Assembly: GCF_019393635.1 (NCBI RefSeq)
Contig: NC_057864.1
Coordinates: 440,074,322-440,138,321 of the forward strand
Direction: 5' to 3'
DNA: 64,000 bases
Source: Dromiciops gliroides
Taxonomy: Eukaryota; Chordata; Mammalia; Microbiotheria; Microbiotheriidae
In this document: in pieces, positions 50,864 through 62,249 of the stretch
How positions within the stretch are numbered: position 1 is the first letter of the stretch
Layout of the letters: every line of letters starts with the position of its first letter
Made by a program: the position numbers and the translations under genes
The notes under the pieces: model-generated
What the model was told of the DNA's origin: nothing
What the model saw: only the letters and a program-made list of their open reading frames with translations
The model's database searches: none

Positions 50864-53800
50864 ATGGAGGGGAATAGACAGTCAGTAATAATAACTGTGA
50901 ATGTGAATGGGATGAACTCTGCTATAAAATGGAAGCGAATTGCAGAGTGGATTAAAAACCAGAATCCTACAATATGCTGTTTACAAGAAACACATTTGAA
51001 GCAGAGAGATACACACAGAGTAAAGGTAAAAGGCTGGAGCAGAATATATTATGCCTCAGCTAAAGTAAAAAAAGCAGGGGTAGCAATCCTTATCTCAGAC
51101 AAAGTGCAGGCAAAAATAGATCTCATTAAAAGAGATAAGGAAGGAAATTACATCTTACTTAAAGGTACTATAGATAATGAAGTAATATCAATATTAAATA
51201 TGTATGCACCAAGTGGTATAGCATCCAAGTTCTTAGAGGAGAAGTTAAATGAGTTACAAGAGGAATTAGACAGTAATACTATACTAGTGGGGGATCTGAA
51301 TCTCCCCCTCTCAGAATTAGATAAATCTAGCCAAAAAATAAATAAGAAAGAAGTGAATGAGGTGAATAGATTACTAGAAAAGTTAGACATGATAGATGTC
51401 TGGAGAAAATTGAATGGGGATAGAAAGGAATATACCTTTTTCTCAGCAGTACATGGCACATTTTCAAAAATTGACCATATATTAGGGCACAAAAACATCA
51501 TAGTCAAATATAGAAAGGTAGAAATAGTAAATGCATCCTTCTCAGATCATGATGCAATAAAAATTACATGGAAGAAAGAGCCAGGGAAAAGTAGAATGAA
51601 AATCAATTGGAAACTAAATAATTTCATTCTAAAGAATGAATGGGCCAAACAAGAAATCATAGAAATAATCAATAACTTTATTCAAGAGAATGACAATAAT
51701 GAGACAACATACCAAAATCTATGGGATGCAGCCAAAGCAGTGCTTAGGGGAAAATTTATAGCTCTAAATGCTTACAAGAATAAAAAAGAGAAAGAGGAGA
51801 TTAATGAATTGGGCATGCAACTTAAAAAGCTAGAAAAAGAACAAATTAGAAATCCCCAATTAGACACTAAATTAGAGATCCTGAAAATTAAAGGAGAAAT
51901 TAATAAGATTGAAAGCAAAAAAACTATAGAATTAATCAATAAAACTAAGAGCTGGTTTTATGAAAAAACCAATAAAATAGATAAAATCTTGGTTAATTTG
52001 ATTTTAAAAAAGAAAGAAGAAAACCAAATTACCAGTATGAAAAATGAAAAGGGTGATGTTACCACCAATGAAGTGGAAATTAAGTCAATAATTAGGAATT
52101 ATTTTGCCCAACTGCATGCCAATAAATTTGACAATCTAAATGAAATGGATGAATATTTACAAAAATACAAACTGCCCAGGTTAACAGAAGAATAAATAAA
52201 ATCCTTAAATAAACCCATATTAGAAAAAGAAATTGAACAAGCCATTAATGAACTCCCTAAGAAAAAATCCCCAGGGCCAGATGGGTTTACGGGTGAATTT
52301 TACCAAACATTTAAAGAACAATTAATTCCAATATTATACAAATTATTTGGAAAAATAGGTGAAGAAGGAGTTCTACCAAATTCGTTTTATGACACAAATA
52401 TGGTGGTGATACCAAAACCAGGCAAAGCAAAAACAGAGAAAGAAAATTATAGATAAATTTCCCTAATGAATATTGATGCTAAAATCTTAAATAAGATATT
52501 AGAAAGGAGGTTACAGCAAGTGATCACCAGGATAATACACTATGACCAGGTGGGATTTATACCAGGAATGCAGGGCTGGTTCAACATTAGAAAAACTATT
52601 AACATAATCAACCACATCAATAAGAAAACCAACCAAAATCATATGATTATCTCAATAGATGCAGAGAAAGCTTTTGACAAAGTATAACACCCATTCCTAA
52701 TAAAAACACTAGAGAGTTTAGGAATAGGTGGAGCTTTCCTTAGAATAATAAATAGTATCTACCTAAAGTCATCAGCAAGTATTATATGCAATGGAGATAA
52801 ATTAGAGGTCTTCCCAATAAGATCAGGGGTGAAACAGGGATGTCCATTATCACCCCTATTATTTAATATTGTCCTAGAAATGTTAGCTTTAGCAATCAGA
52901 GAAGAGAAGGGAATTAAAGGAATTAGAATAGGCAAGGAGGAAACAAAACTATCACTCTTTGCAGATGATATGATGGTATACTTAAAGAATCCTAGAGAAT
53001 CAACTCAAAAATTACTTGAAACAATTAACAACTTTAGCAAAGTAGCAGGATATAAAATAAATCATCAGCATTTCTATACATGACCAACAAAGTCCAGCAG
53101 CAAGAGATAGAAAGAGAAATTCCATTTAAAGTAACAGTAGATAATATAAAATACTTGGGAGTCTACTTGCCAAGACAAACCCAGGAACTCTATGAACACA
53201 ACTACCAAACACTCTTCACACAAATCAAATCAGATCTAAATAATTGGAAAGATATCAATTGCTCATGGATAGGCAGAGCTAATATAGTAAAAATGACAAT
53301 ACTGCCTAAATTAATTTACTTATTCAGTGCCATACCAATCAGACTACCTAAAAATTATTTTATACAGCTAGAAAAAATAATAACAAAATTCATCTGGAAA
53401 AACAAAAAATCAAGAATATCCAGGGAAATAATGAAAAAAAATTCACAGGAAGGTGGGTTAGCGGTATCAAACCTGGAGCTTTACTATAAAGCGGCAGTCA
53501 TCAAAACTATCTGGTACTGGCTAAAAAATAGAGTGGTAGATCAATGGAATAGGCTAGGCTCAGGAAATGCAGTAGTAAATGACACTAGTAATGTAGTGTT
53601 TGATAAACCCAAAGACTCCAGCTTCTGGGATAGGAACTCAGTATTTGACAAAAACTGCTGGGAAAACTGGAAGATAGTATGGCAGAAATTAGGCATAGAC
53701 CAACATCTTACACCTTATACTAAAATAAGGTCAAAATGGATACACAATTTAGACATAAGAGGTGATACCATAGGTAAATTAGGAGAGAAAGGAATAGTGT

Positions 53801-54687
53801 ACCTATCAGATCTTTGGAAAGGAAAACAGTTTTTGACCAAACAAGAGATAGAGTATATTATAAAATGCAAAGTGGATGATTTTGATTATATTAAATTTAA
53901 AAATTTTTGTACAAACAGAAGCAATGCATCCACAATTGGAAGGGAGGCAGAAAGCTGGGAAACAATTTTTGAGGCCAGTGCTTCTGATAAAGGCCTCATC
54001 TCTAAAATATATAGGGAATTAAATCAAATTTATAAGAATCCAAGTCATTCCCCAATTGAGAAATGGTCAAAGGATATGAACAGGCAGTTTTCTGATGAAG
54101 AAACCAAAGCTATCTATTCCCATATGAAAAAATGCTCTAAATCTCTAATGATTAGAGAGATGCAAATTAAAACAACTCTGAGGTACCACCTCACACCTAT
54201 CAGATTGGCTAAAATGACAAAAAAGGAAGATAATAAATGTTGGAGAAGCTGTGGGAAAATTGGAACACTAATGCATTGTTGGTGGAGCTGTGAACTGATC
54301 CAACCATTCTGGAGAGCAATTTGGAATTATGCCCAAAGGGCGATAAAGCTGTGCATACCCTTTGATCCAGCAATTCCACTTTTAGGTCTTTTTCCCAAAA
54401 AAATCATGGAAGGGGGAAAGGGACCCACATGTACAAAAATATTTATAGCTGCTCTTTACGTGGTAGCAAGGAATTGGAAGTTGAGGGGGTGCCCATCAAT
54501 TGGGGAATGGCTGGACAAGTTGTGGTATATGAATACAATGGAATACTATTGTGCTGTAAGAAATGATGAGCAGGAGGAGTTCAGAGAAACCTGGAGGGTC
54601 TTATGTGAGCTGATGATGAGTGAGATGAGCAGAACCAGAAGAACATTGTACACAGTATCATCAACATTGAGTGTTGACCTACTGTGA
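50864..54687 (+). pseudogene. L1 ORF2 (endonuclease / reverse transcriptase), three stops and one frameshift
   Basis: Start ATG 50864 (MEGNRQSVIITVNVNGMN). Endonuclease residues are present: NVNG, CCLQETH (50975-50995), GDLN where GDFN is usual (about 51290-51301) and SDHD (51541-51552). The reverse transcriptase has FADDMMVY (about 52957-52980). The C-terminal C-x3-C-x7-H-x4-C motif reads CWRSCGKIGTLMHCWWSC (about 54238-54291). In-frame TAA codons stand at 52193, 52454 and 52685. A frameshift with a small deletion at 53065-53082 moves the rest (53080-54687) to another frame. The total length of about 1,275 codons is normal for L1. Confidence 0.95.
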
Positions 54688-55097
54688 TGGACTATATTCT
54701 TCTCACCAATGCAATGGTACAGAAGAATTCCAGGGAACTCATGATAGAAGAGGATCTCCAAATCCAAGAGAAAAAAAAAAAGAACTGTGGAGTATAGATG
54801 CTGATTGAACCATACTATTTCTTTTGTTTTGGGTGCTGTTGTTTTTTTTTTTCTATTTTGAGGTTTTGCATCACTGCTCTGATTTTTTCTCTTGTAACAG
54901 GATTAATGCAGAAATAGGATTAATGTTATTATGTGTATATATATATAGATATATAGATATAACCTATATCAGATTACCTGCTGTCTAGGGGAGGGGGAAG
55001 GGAGGGGAGGGAGGGAGAAAAATCTGAAATTGTAAAGCTTGTATAAACAAAAGTTGAGAACTATCTTTACATGTAACGGAAAAAATAAAATACCTTA
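54688..55097 (+). other. L1 3' UTR and tail
   Basis: It contains a short TA/GATA-rich run (54936-54961) and a G-rich polypurine tract, GGGGAGGGGGAAGGGAGGGG onward (about 54988-55020). It ends ACGGAAAAAATAAAATACC, an impure A-rich tail that includes AATAAA. Confidence 0.85.
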
Positions 55098-55112
55098 TAC
55101 TGTCTTCTAGGA

Positions 55113-56264
55113 AAGCCCAACCTAAATGTGACCCTAGACAGCCAAAAATGGTTTCATCAGAAAGAGGTTTGCAAGATAGCAGACACAGACATCTTCAGAT
55201 GTCCCTATTGGGCAGGATTAAGGAATGTAAGCCACCGACCAAAGATTGGGGGAATCAAATTGAATCAAATAACAGTCAACTCTCTAAACCCCTTACATTT
55301 TGCTTTCCTAACCTCTTATAGAATCCGTGGCTTCTGAATCTCTGCTACTGAGTATTCTCGCACACCCTGGGGAGAGTATTACCATCATTAGCCAAGAAAA
55401 GAGTGAATGGGCAATGTTTTCCCCCAAATGGGTGGGCATATCTAAGTCATACTTATACCTGTAATTCTGGCAACTGGTCTTCTCACCCATTTCAGACATT
55501 GGACCTCACTGCTCTCCAAACACCCCGTTAACCCGACTTTTAGGTTACAACTTGCTCTCCTTCCAATCTGCACCATGTTTTCTCAGCCTTGGATATGTTT
55601 GTCTTCCCCCACCCAGTGACTTTCCTAATCACTGGCATATATCAGCCCTGCCTCAGCCAGGATGCAATACAGCTTCGTGGAAAGCAGATGGCAGCATCAA
55701 AACAGAAGGGAAAGTTGTGGGGTGGAAGAAAAGCAAAAGAGGCCTCCAGCTGTTTTGTTCACTTCAGTGCAGAGGGATGAAACATCTGTTCAATGTTTGG
55801 GGGAGTCCTTGAGAGGAGTCAAGCCTCAGGGAGACAGAGAAAAGGGGCTAAGATAACAAATCTGCTCTCTGATGCAGCTTCTCTTCCCCAGATCAGGGAG
55901 GTAATGACAGCTGTTCACTAGAAACTGATTATGTTAGACATAGGCACTAATGGGATGACAATCTGAAAATATTCATTATTACATTACCAACCAGTCATCC
56001 AGAGAAGCTGGCTGAGTTGAGTGGTGATAGCAGATTGTCAGTTGGGAGCTCTGCCCTAGCTAGGCCTTATGTGGAGATATTGAAGGATGAAATGGAGTCA
56101 TACCCAATGTAGAGGCTCAGTATGGTCACCGGCATGGGATAAGCACAGGGCTAGAAAATCTGAAACTATGTCAGTTTCTTCTGAGTCCTTGAATGCTCAA
56201 CTGAAAATGTTCTTAATTAATGGGGTATATTTCACATGGGGAACCTAGAATGATACAAACTGAC
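55113..56264. other. Repeat-poor unique sequence, 1.15 kb
   Basis: No repeat family recognised. Overlapping frames at 55552-55856 have no domain. Possible regulatory DNA but unsupported. Confidence 0.35.
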
Positions 56265-56480
56265 ACTGTGCACAGTATTCTAAGAGCATCCTCACTTGAA
56301 CCTCATAATAACCTTGTGAGATAGGTATTGCAGGTATTTTGTTCCCATTTTTCTGATGAGGTAACTAAAGTTCAGAGAAGCTATTGGCTTGCCTGTGTTA
56401 GTAAGTTAATCAGTGTCAGAGGAAGGATTCGAATGCATCTCTTCCAGCTCCAAGTCCACTATATCACACTACTGCCTCAC
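56265..56480 (-). mobile_element. MIR, antisense
   Basis: TCACTTGAACCTCATAATAA, CCTTGTGAGATAGGTATTGC, CCCATTTTTCTGATGAGG and GGAAGGATTCGAATGCATCT. Confidence 0.7.
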
Positions 56481-57254
56481 AAGAATAGAGTTCTACCATG
56501 GGCTGAGGGATACTCAGACACAGCCTTAGAAAACCAGCTTACTCCCAGGCCAAACTGTGACACTAGAAAGAAACCCTATGAATGTGATAGAATCAATGGC
56601 ATCTAAACCATAAATAAGGCAATGGAGTTTCATAGCTGCCCATAGTGGTGAATTACTCCCAGCCCAGAGTATAAGAGAGTGTTAGGATTTTCTCCTGACC
56701 CTGTTAATTTAATTAGTAGAATAGACATAAATAAGACAGCTGATGCTATAAATGTTTATGAAAAATGTAAGTTGGTGTTTGAGTATATAAAGAGAATAAA
56801 ATTAATGTTTGGCTTGACTGACTATGAAAACAGTGTTAGTGTTGAGCTGAATGGTTAGTGCTGTGGGTTGCAGAGAAGATGAATGATCTGGGGGTGGTTC
56901 AGATGCAATTTGAGGGTACATTTCAAAATTCTAGGTACAGGTCTCTGGAGCCAATTCTGTTAGGTGAGTGTGTGAGTCTTTGGCATGGAGGGAAGGTGTT
57001 CTGGGACAAGACAGAGACAGGTATCTCCTACCTGTGTAACTGTATAGAGAGGTAACCCAGAGTAGGCTCCTGGTGCTGATGCCCATGGTAGAAGACCAGT
57101 ATTTGGGGAATTATGATAGCCAGGCTCTGGGAGGTGTGATAAACTGGACTGGCACATTCATGATCTCCTAGGAATCTCCCTATGAGAAAATACCCAGACA
57201 AAGTACGGGGCTAAGCTAAGAAGAACCAAAGCCAGTGTTCAAGAGTGTTATTGT
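56481..57254. other. Non-coding sequence, no recognised element
   Basis: Unassigned unique DNA. Confidence 0.4.
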
Positions 57255-57397
57255 GAGGACAGCTAGGTGTCCCAGTGGATAAAGCACTGGCCCTGGATTC
57301 AGAAGTACCTGAGTTCAAATCTGGCCTCAGACACTTGACACTTACTAGTTGTGTGACCCTGGCCAAGTCACTTAACCCTCATTGCCCCACAAAAAAA
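57255..57397 (+). mobile_element. SINE1-type SINE, 14-bp target duplication
   Basis: GAGGACAGCTAGGTGTCCCA to CTCATTGCCCCAC and A tail. AAGAGTGTTATTGT at 57241-57254 and AAGAGTGCTATTGT at 57398-57411, one mismatch. Confidence 0.93.
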
Positions 57398-57512
57398 AAG
57401 AGTGCTATTGTTTGTGAGCAGGTGTCTCTTACCAATTCTTTCTTTTTCTCCCAGCTTCTCCACCACTACTTCTTCTTTCTCCCCAGCCTTTCCACTATTC
57501 ATCTTCCAAGCT

Positions 57513-57545
57513 ATATATATATATGTATGTATGTATGTATGTATA
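57513..57545. repeat. (TA)n(TATG)n microsatellite
   Basis: Short TA run followed by five to six TATG units. Confidence 0.9.
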
Positions 57546-57599
57546 CTCATCTATCCTCTTTTCCATCCTCGTCCTTCTCTTTTCTCCTTCCTTACCTTA

Positions 57600-57825
57600 C
57601 TTGAAGCTTTGGGCTTGCAGTCATGAAAATCTGGGCTCAGATACTTGCTAGCTGTGTAACCCTGGGCAAGTTTTTTTTAGCATCTCTAAGCATGTTTTCT
57701 CACTTGCAAAATGTGAACAATAATACACCAACCTCACAGATTTCTTGTGAAGATCAAATGAGACTATGCATGTAAAACATTTTGCAAATCATAAAGCACT
57801 ATATAAATGCAAGCTATTATGGTGG
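57600..57825 (+). mobile_element. MIR, sense
   Basis: TTGCTAGCTGTGTAACCCTG, TTTTCTCACTTGCAAAATGT, TTGTGAAGATCAAATGAGAC and AAAGCACTATATAAATGC. Confidence 0.75.
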
Positions 57826-58664
57826 TTGTTGTTGTTATCATCATTATCATGATTATCTCTCTCATCTTTTTCCCCTCCGCTTGTCTTTGCTCCCTGTCTA
57901 GATGATCTGACAGCTTGAACAGCTGAGGAAGGAGGGATTTGGGGGTAATAGCAGTTAGGTGGATTTCTTTCTCTACAGGAAAGTTAGGTGGATTTCTTTT
58001 TTCTATAGAAAAGAGTAACATAATGAAATTTTGCTATCGCTACTGCCATCTCCTGTAGTGAAAGGAATAGCAATACACAGTGCCCAGCGAATGTGTAAGG
58101 GGAGGCACTTATTCTAGCTCTAGAATTTGAGGGTGGGGGTTAGCTGTCACCTATCCTAACTTCCTTAAGCATTGCCCTGTTACCTCCACACATAGCTTAT
58201 TCCTGGCTTCAAAAGACCTGTGTCTACCCAGACAGCCACATTTCCTACCTCAAAGCCAGATCATGGGAGCACACAACACATGCAGATTGTCTTGGGTCTT
58301 ATTTCCCACCTCTCATGAATCAGATCATAAGACCAAGGTTAAAGGTACAAGGGACTCAGATCTCTGGAGCAACCATATGTTCAGGGAATAGGTTCCCTGA
58401 TGGCTAATATAGGGAACATATTCTGAGACCTATTGAAAATCAACTCGGAATTCTCGATTGTTTTATGACACTTGGATGCTCAGCCTCTATCATATCTTTG
58501 ATCAACACCACCTTCAAATTCACTTTCCTTTTCCACTGAAATTCCAACCATGAGATGAGCCAGAGTGCCAGGCAGAACTTATCTTGTCTCCTTGCCCCAA
58601 GCAGACAGATGAGAAAAAAGGATAGCTAGAGAATTTTGCCCATTTTTGTTATCTCATTTTGCTG
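57826..58664. other. Non-coding sequence, no recognised element
   Basis: Unassigned, apart from a short duplicated GTTAGGTGGATTTCTTT at about 57952 and 57981. Confidence 0.4.
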
Positions 58665-58765
58665 TGCTGTAACAGAAAGAATACTGAACCTAGGGAAAGC
58701 AGGGATTTCAACTCAGTTCTGCCGCTTATTAGCTGTGTGAGTCTGGGCATGGGACTTAACCAGGA
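58665..58765 (+). mobile_element. MIR fragment, sense
   Basis: TTATTAGCTGTGTGAGTCTG and GGCATGGGACTTAACC. Confidence 0.5.
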
Positions 58766-59041
58766 GCCCGAATATTATAGAGGGCAGCAAGTAAGACATA
58801 TAGAAAAGTGAGAGCATGTATTATTCCACAGGAGTCAATACAGGAAAGGAGAACAAGCAGTACTCATAGGCTCACCTGTCTATACATCAATTCACAGAGT
58901 ATAGATAATAAGCAAAGTCAACTAGATGCAATAGTGAAGTAAATGTGACTTTATAACTATCATTGACTTGGTAAATGTGATTCATGATAGGAGTGTGGAA
59001 ATAAAAGGATTCGCTCTATCCATGAAGAATAGATTGGATGG
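58766..59041. other. Non-coding sequence, no recognised element
   Basis: Nothing assignable. Confidence 0.3.
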
Positions 59042-59253
59042 AAGGGGGAACAGAAGTCCGTGTGGGATGAGAGACAATTAGGAAACCAAAGGTGACTAGA
59101 CCAGAAGAATACTGGTGAGAAAAAATGATTTCTCCCTGAACCAAATAAAGGGGGAATAGAAGTCTATGTGGGATGGAGGAGAGTGAGGAAAACAAAGGTG
59201 ACTAGACCAGAAGAATACTGGTGGGAAAAAATGGTTTCTCCCTGAACCTAATA
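59042..59253 (+). repeat. Two-copy tandem repeat, 106-bp unit
   Basis: The unit from AAGGGGGAACAGAAGTCCGT to CTCCCTGAACCAAAT occurs at 59042-59147 and again at 59148-59253, with about a dozen differences. Both copies share GGTGACTAGACCAGAAGAAT exactly. Family unknown. Confidence 0.9.
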
Positions 59254-59305
59254 ATTATCTTCTTACATACAAAAATAGAAAGTCAGTCAGTTAACAAGCA
59301 TTTTT

Positions 59306-59836
59306 TGTACAAATTTTTTTTAAAATTTAATGTAATCAAAATCATCCATTTTGCATTTTATAATATACTCTATCTCTTGTTTGGTCAAAAACTGTTTTCC
59401 TTTCCAAAGATCTGATAGGTACACTATTCCTTTCTCTCCTAATTTACCTATGATATCACCTCTTATGTCTAAATTGTGTATCCATTTTGACCTTATTTTA
59501 GTATAAGGTGTAAGATGTTGGTCTATGCCTAATTTCTGCCATACTATCTTCCAGTTTTCCCAGCAGTTTTTGTCAAATACTGAGTTCCTATCCCAGAAGC
59601 TGGAGTCTTTGGGTTTATCAAACACTACATTACTAGTGTCATTTACTACTGCATTTCCTGAGCCTAGCCTATTCCATTGATCTACCACTCTATTTTTTAG
59701 CCAGTACCAGATAGTTTTGATGACTGCCGCTTTATAGTAAAGCTCCAGGTTTGATACCGCTAACCCACCTTCCTGTGAATTTTTTTTCATTATTTCCCTG
59801 AATATTCTTGATTTTTTGTTTTTCCAGATGAATTTT
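59306..59836 (-). mobile_element. L1 ORF2 fragment truncated at both ends, antisense
   Basis: Matches 53384-53911 of the full-length L1 nearly base for base (one amino-acid change each at DIIG/DTIG and KMDD/KVDD). It has neither ORF2's end nor a 3' UTR or A tail. The target duplication AGTTAACAAGCATTTTT (59289-59305) and AGTTAACAAACATTTTT (59837-59853) shows a real insertion event. The site TTTTT/AA fits the L1 endonuclease. Confidence 0.93.
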
Positions 59837-59837
59837 A

Positions 59838-59960
59838 GTTAACAAACATTTTTAAGTGCATACCATGTGTCAGACACTGTGCTAAATGTTCCAAATACAT
59901 AGAAAGAAATTCAGGTAACTGTGAACCAATAAAAAGCATCCAATAAGACAGGACCTTTAA
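59838..59960 (-). mobile_element. L2 3' end, antisense
   Basis: TTAACAAACATTTTTAAGTG, CATACCATGTGTCAGACACT and GTGCTAAATGTTCCAAATAC. The L1 fragment was inserted at its edge. Confidence 0.65.
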
Positions 59961-60124
59961 GAAATGTGTCGAAACATCTAAAACTTACTCTGAGTTTAGG
60001 GTTACAAACCCATAGACAATAAAAAGTGCTTTTAAAGGGTTTTTTGGGGGGAGAGGGGAGATAAGAATAAGGAAGGGAGAAAACTTCTCAGGCACAGAAG
60101 GGAAAAGGATATAGGTTTAGAGTT

Positions 60125-60345
60125 TCAAGGGACCTTAGAATAATAATAATAATAATAATAGCATTTATGCAGTGCTCTAAAGTTTCAAAGACACTTTACA
60201 AATATGATCTCATTTTATCCTCACAACAACTCTGGGAGTCAGATGCTATTATTATCTCTGGCTATAAAGTCAAGACTTCCTGACTGCAAGTCCAGAGCTC
60301 AATCTACCCTACCACCTAGCTGCCTCAGAGGTAGAATGGAGAAGA
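60125..60345 (-). mobile_element. MIR, antisense, with (AAT)n
   Basis: AAT repeats at 60139-60160, GCATTTATGCAGTGCTCTAA, TCATTTTATCCTCACAACAA and ACCCTACCACCTAGCTGCCT. Confidence 0.75.
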
Positions 60346-60349
60346 GTGC

Positions 60350-60700
60350 AGAACTTCAAATTAAGGAGATCTAATCTCACATCCAGCCTCAGACACTGTG
60401 TGAAACTCGCAAGTCACTTTAACCTCTATCTGCCTCACTTTCCTCAACTGTAAAATGGGGATAACAGGGGGTGGCTAGGTGGCACAGTGGATAAAACACT
60501 GGCCCTGGATTCAGGAGAACCTGAGTTCAAATCTGGCCTTAGACACTTGACACTTACTAGCTGTGTGACCCTGGGCAAGTCACTTAACCCTCATTGCCCC
60601 ACCAAAAAAAAAAAATGGGGATAAACAATAGCACCTCCCTCCCAGGGTTGTTCTAAAAATCAAATGAGCTCATATTTGTAAAGCCTTTTTCAAATCTTAA
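60350..60700 (+). mobile_element. MIR, sense, split by a SINE1 copy
   Basis: AGCCTCAGACACTGTGTGAA, CTGCCTCACTTTCCTCAACT and GTAAAATGGGGATAA, then after the SINE CAATAGCACCTCCCTCCCAG, GGTTGTTCTAAAAATCAAAT and GTAAAGCCTTTTTCAAATC. Confidence 0.8.
60465..60611 (+). mobile_element. SINE1-type SINE, 13-bp target duplication
   Basis: CAGGGGGTGGCTAGGTGGCA to CTCATTGCCCCACC and A tail. AAAATGGGGATAA at 60452-60464 and 60612-60624, perfect, inside the MIR. Confidence 0.95.
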
Positions 60701-60890
60701 AATCCTATTAGAGGTCATGCAATCCAACCCCTCATTTTACAGATTATGAAACTGAGACCGAGAGAGGTTAAGTCATTTGACCAAGATCCACAATACTAAG
60801 TGCCAAAAGGTGGGATTCGAATTCAGGTCTTCCTGACTCCTTATTCAGGATTCTTTCCAGTTTACCATGCTGCCTCCCTTAAGATGATCA
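60701..60890 (-). mobile_element. MIR-like element, antisense
   Basis: CCTCATTTTACAGATTATGA, AACTGAGACCGAGAGAGG, GGGATTCGAATTCAGGTCTT and CAGTTTACCATGCTGCCTCC. An A run follows at 60909-60925. Confidence 0.6.
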
Positions 60891-61059
60891 ACAGCAAAAA
60901 AAACAAAACAAAAAAAAAAAAAAAGGGAGGGGTGGGATGTCGGGGAATAGTTAATGACTCTCTAATCTCTATTTGTCTTGTTTTCTTTACCAACGAGAAT
61001 GATATTCAGACTGGACAGAATATAGAACAAAAATGGTTAACAAGGAATTTAAGTTCGAG

Positions 61060-61440
61060 ATAACTTAAGGTATTGATGAGAGACCTCAACTGTCCTCACA
61101 CTGAATGCAAATCATCAGGCCCTAACGAATTTTGTGCCAGGGCACTGAAAGAATTTGTGGGTGTAACTGCTGACGGCTCTTGGTGATTTTTGAGGAACCT
61201 CTGCTAACGAGACAGGTGCCTCAGCACTGGAGATGAACAGATGTTCCAATTTACAAAGGGAGAAGAAGACAGATACTTAAAGCTATAATCCCATGAGTTT
61301 GAGATTGATAGCTGGCAAAAATTCTAGATTAGATGATAAAGGGGCAATTTGTGAGCACTTAAAAAGGAAGTGGTGATCACTAAAAGCCAATGTGACCTCA
61401 TTAAGAGTAAGCCATGACACAGAGAAAGGTCCCCTTTATT
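61060..61440 (+). mobile_element. CR1/L3 LINE ORF2 fragment (reverse transcriptase region), sense
   Basis: Decayed translation reads around GAICEHLKRKW, preceded by a stretch equivalent to N-Y-R-P-I-S-L and I-x-G-K-I-L, the region in front of the CR1 RT core. ATCATCAGGCCCTAACGAAT with GCACTGAAAGAATTTGTGGG upstream fits the D-G-P-D ... L-K-E-L segment. It is the only coding part of a CR1-class LINE visible in sense. Many frameshifts. Confidence 0.55.
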
Positions 61441-61489
61441 ATCAAAATGCTCACAGAAAGACTTCTTGGAAATTGCAGTTAAAAAAAAA

Positions 61490-61560
61490 AAAAAAGGAAA
61501 CCAACTAAGTGTTCATCGATCTGGGAGTGGCTGAACAAATTGTGGTGTGTTTAGGAGGTT
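61490..61560 (+). mobile_element. L1 ORF2 scrap, sense
   Basis: AACTAAGTGTTCATCGATCT, then GGGAGTGGCTGAACAAATTG and TGGTGTG, equivalent to 54490-54530 of the full L1. It follows an A run. Confidence 0.45.
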
Positions 61561-62236
61561 GATGTGGAAGTATCCCAACAATTACATGAGCTTAGGGGAG
61601 GCAAGGCTCTGTTTAGGACTGATTGCATCTCCTTATGGAGGATGTCAACATGGACAGTGGCATTTATATAAGTATTTATACCTCAACAAGGATGAGCTGT
61701 TGAGTCTCATTCACTGGGAATGACTTGATTGGTTTGAACTGCTGTGGTTTGATTGAAAAAAAAATTGGTTGTTTCTCACCATTATGGGTCAGAGCAACTC
61801 CTTTGTAATGGGACCTGAAAGAGAGTTTTCATTGAAGGGAGCCCTTTTTGTGATTTTCAGAAAGTAGTAGAGTTAAAAGCAGTACTGGGTCCCAAGGTGT
61901 TGGGGGAGGGGGTAGCAGAGAGCAAAACACGGAGAGAGAGTTCCTGAGTAGTGCCAGCTTTGAGAGATCTGGGATTCAGCCTTCTAGAGAGAAAATTGAG
62001 AATAAGATCCCTAAAGAAGTCACCTCATGGCTGGCATTGTCCCCAAAATCATACCCCATCTATGAGGCTCGGTCCTTAAACTCTCTAAGAACTCAGTATT
62101 GGCTAGAAAATCCCTCCTATCTCCAGAAAGAAGGGCCCCAAAACTCTCAACCTTGACATAGGTAAAGAGACACTTCCTCTCTTCAGTCTAAAAGACTAAA
62201 CTCCAGTATCTTCTCTCCAAGAACTGCCCTGTAACT
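61561..62236. other. Non-coding sequence, no recognised element
   Basis: Unassigned unique DNA. Confidence 0.35.
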
Positions 62237-62249
62237 CCCCCTGCCTTCT

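Larger units (their letters stand above)
48557..55097 (+). mobile_element. Full-length LINE-1 (L1), 6.5 kb, inactive
   Basis: Complete by structure: a GGGGGCGGAGCCAAGATGGC start like that of human L1, a CpG-rich 5' UTR, ORF1, a long inter-ORF spacer, ORF2, and a 3' UTR with a G-rich polypurine tract. A perfect 15-bp duplication TACTGTCTTCTAGGA flanks it at 48542-48556 and 55098-55112. ORF2 has three stops and a frameshift, so this copy cannot retrotranspose. It lies at the edge of an old L2-derived repeat. Confidence 0.97.
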
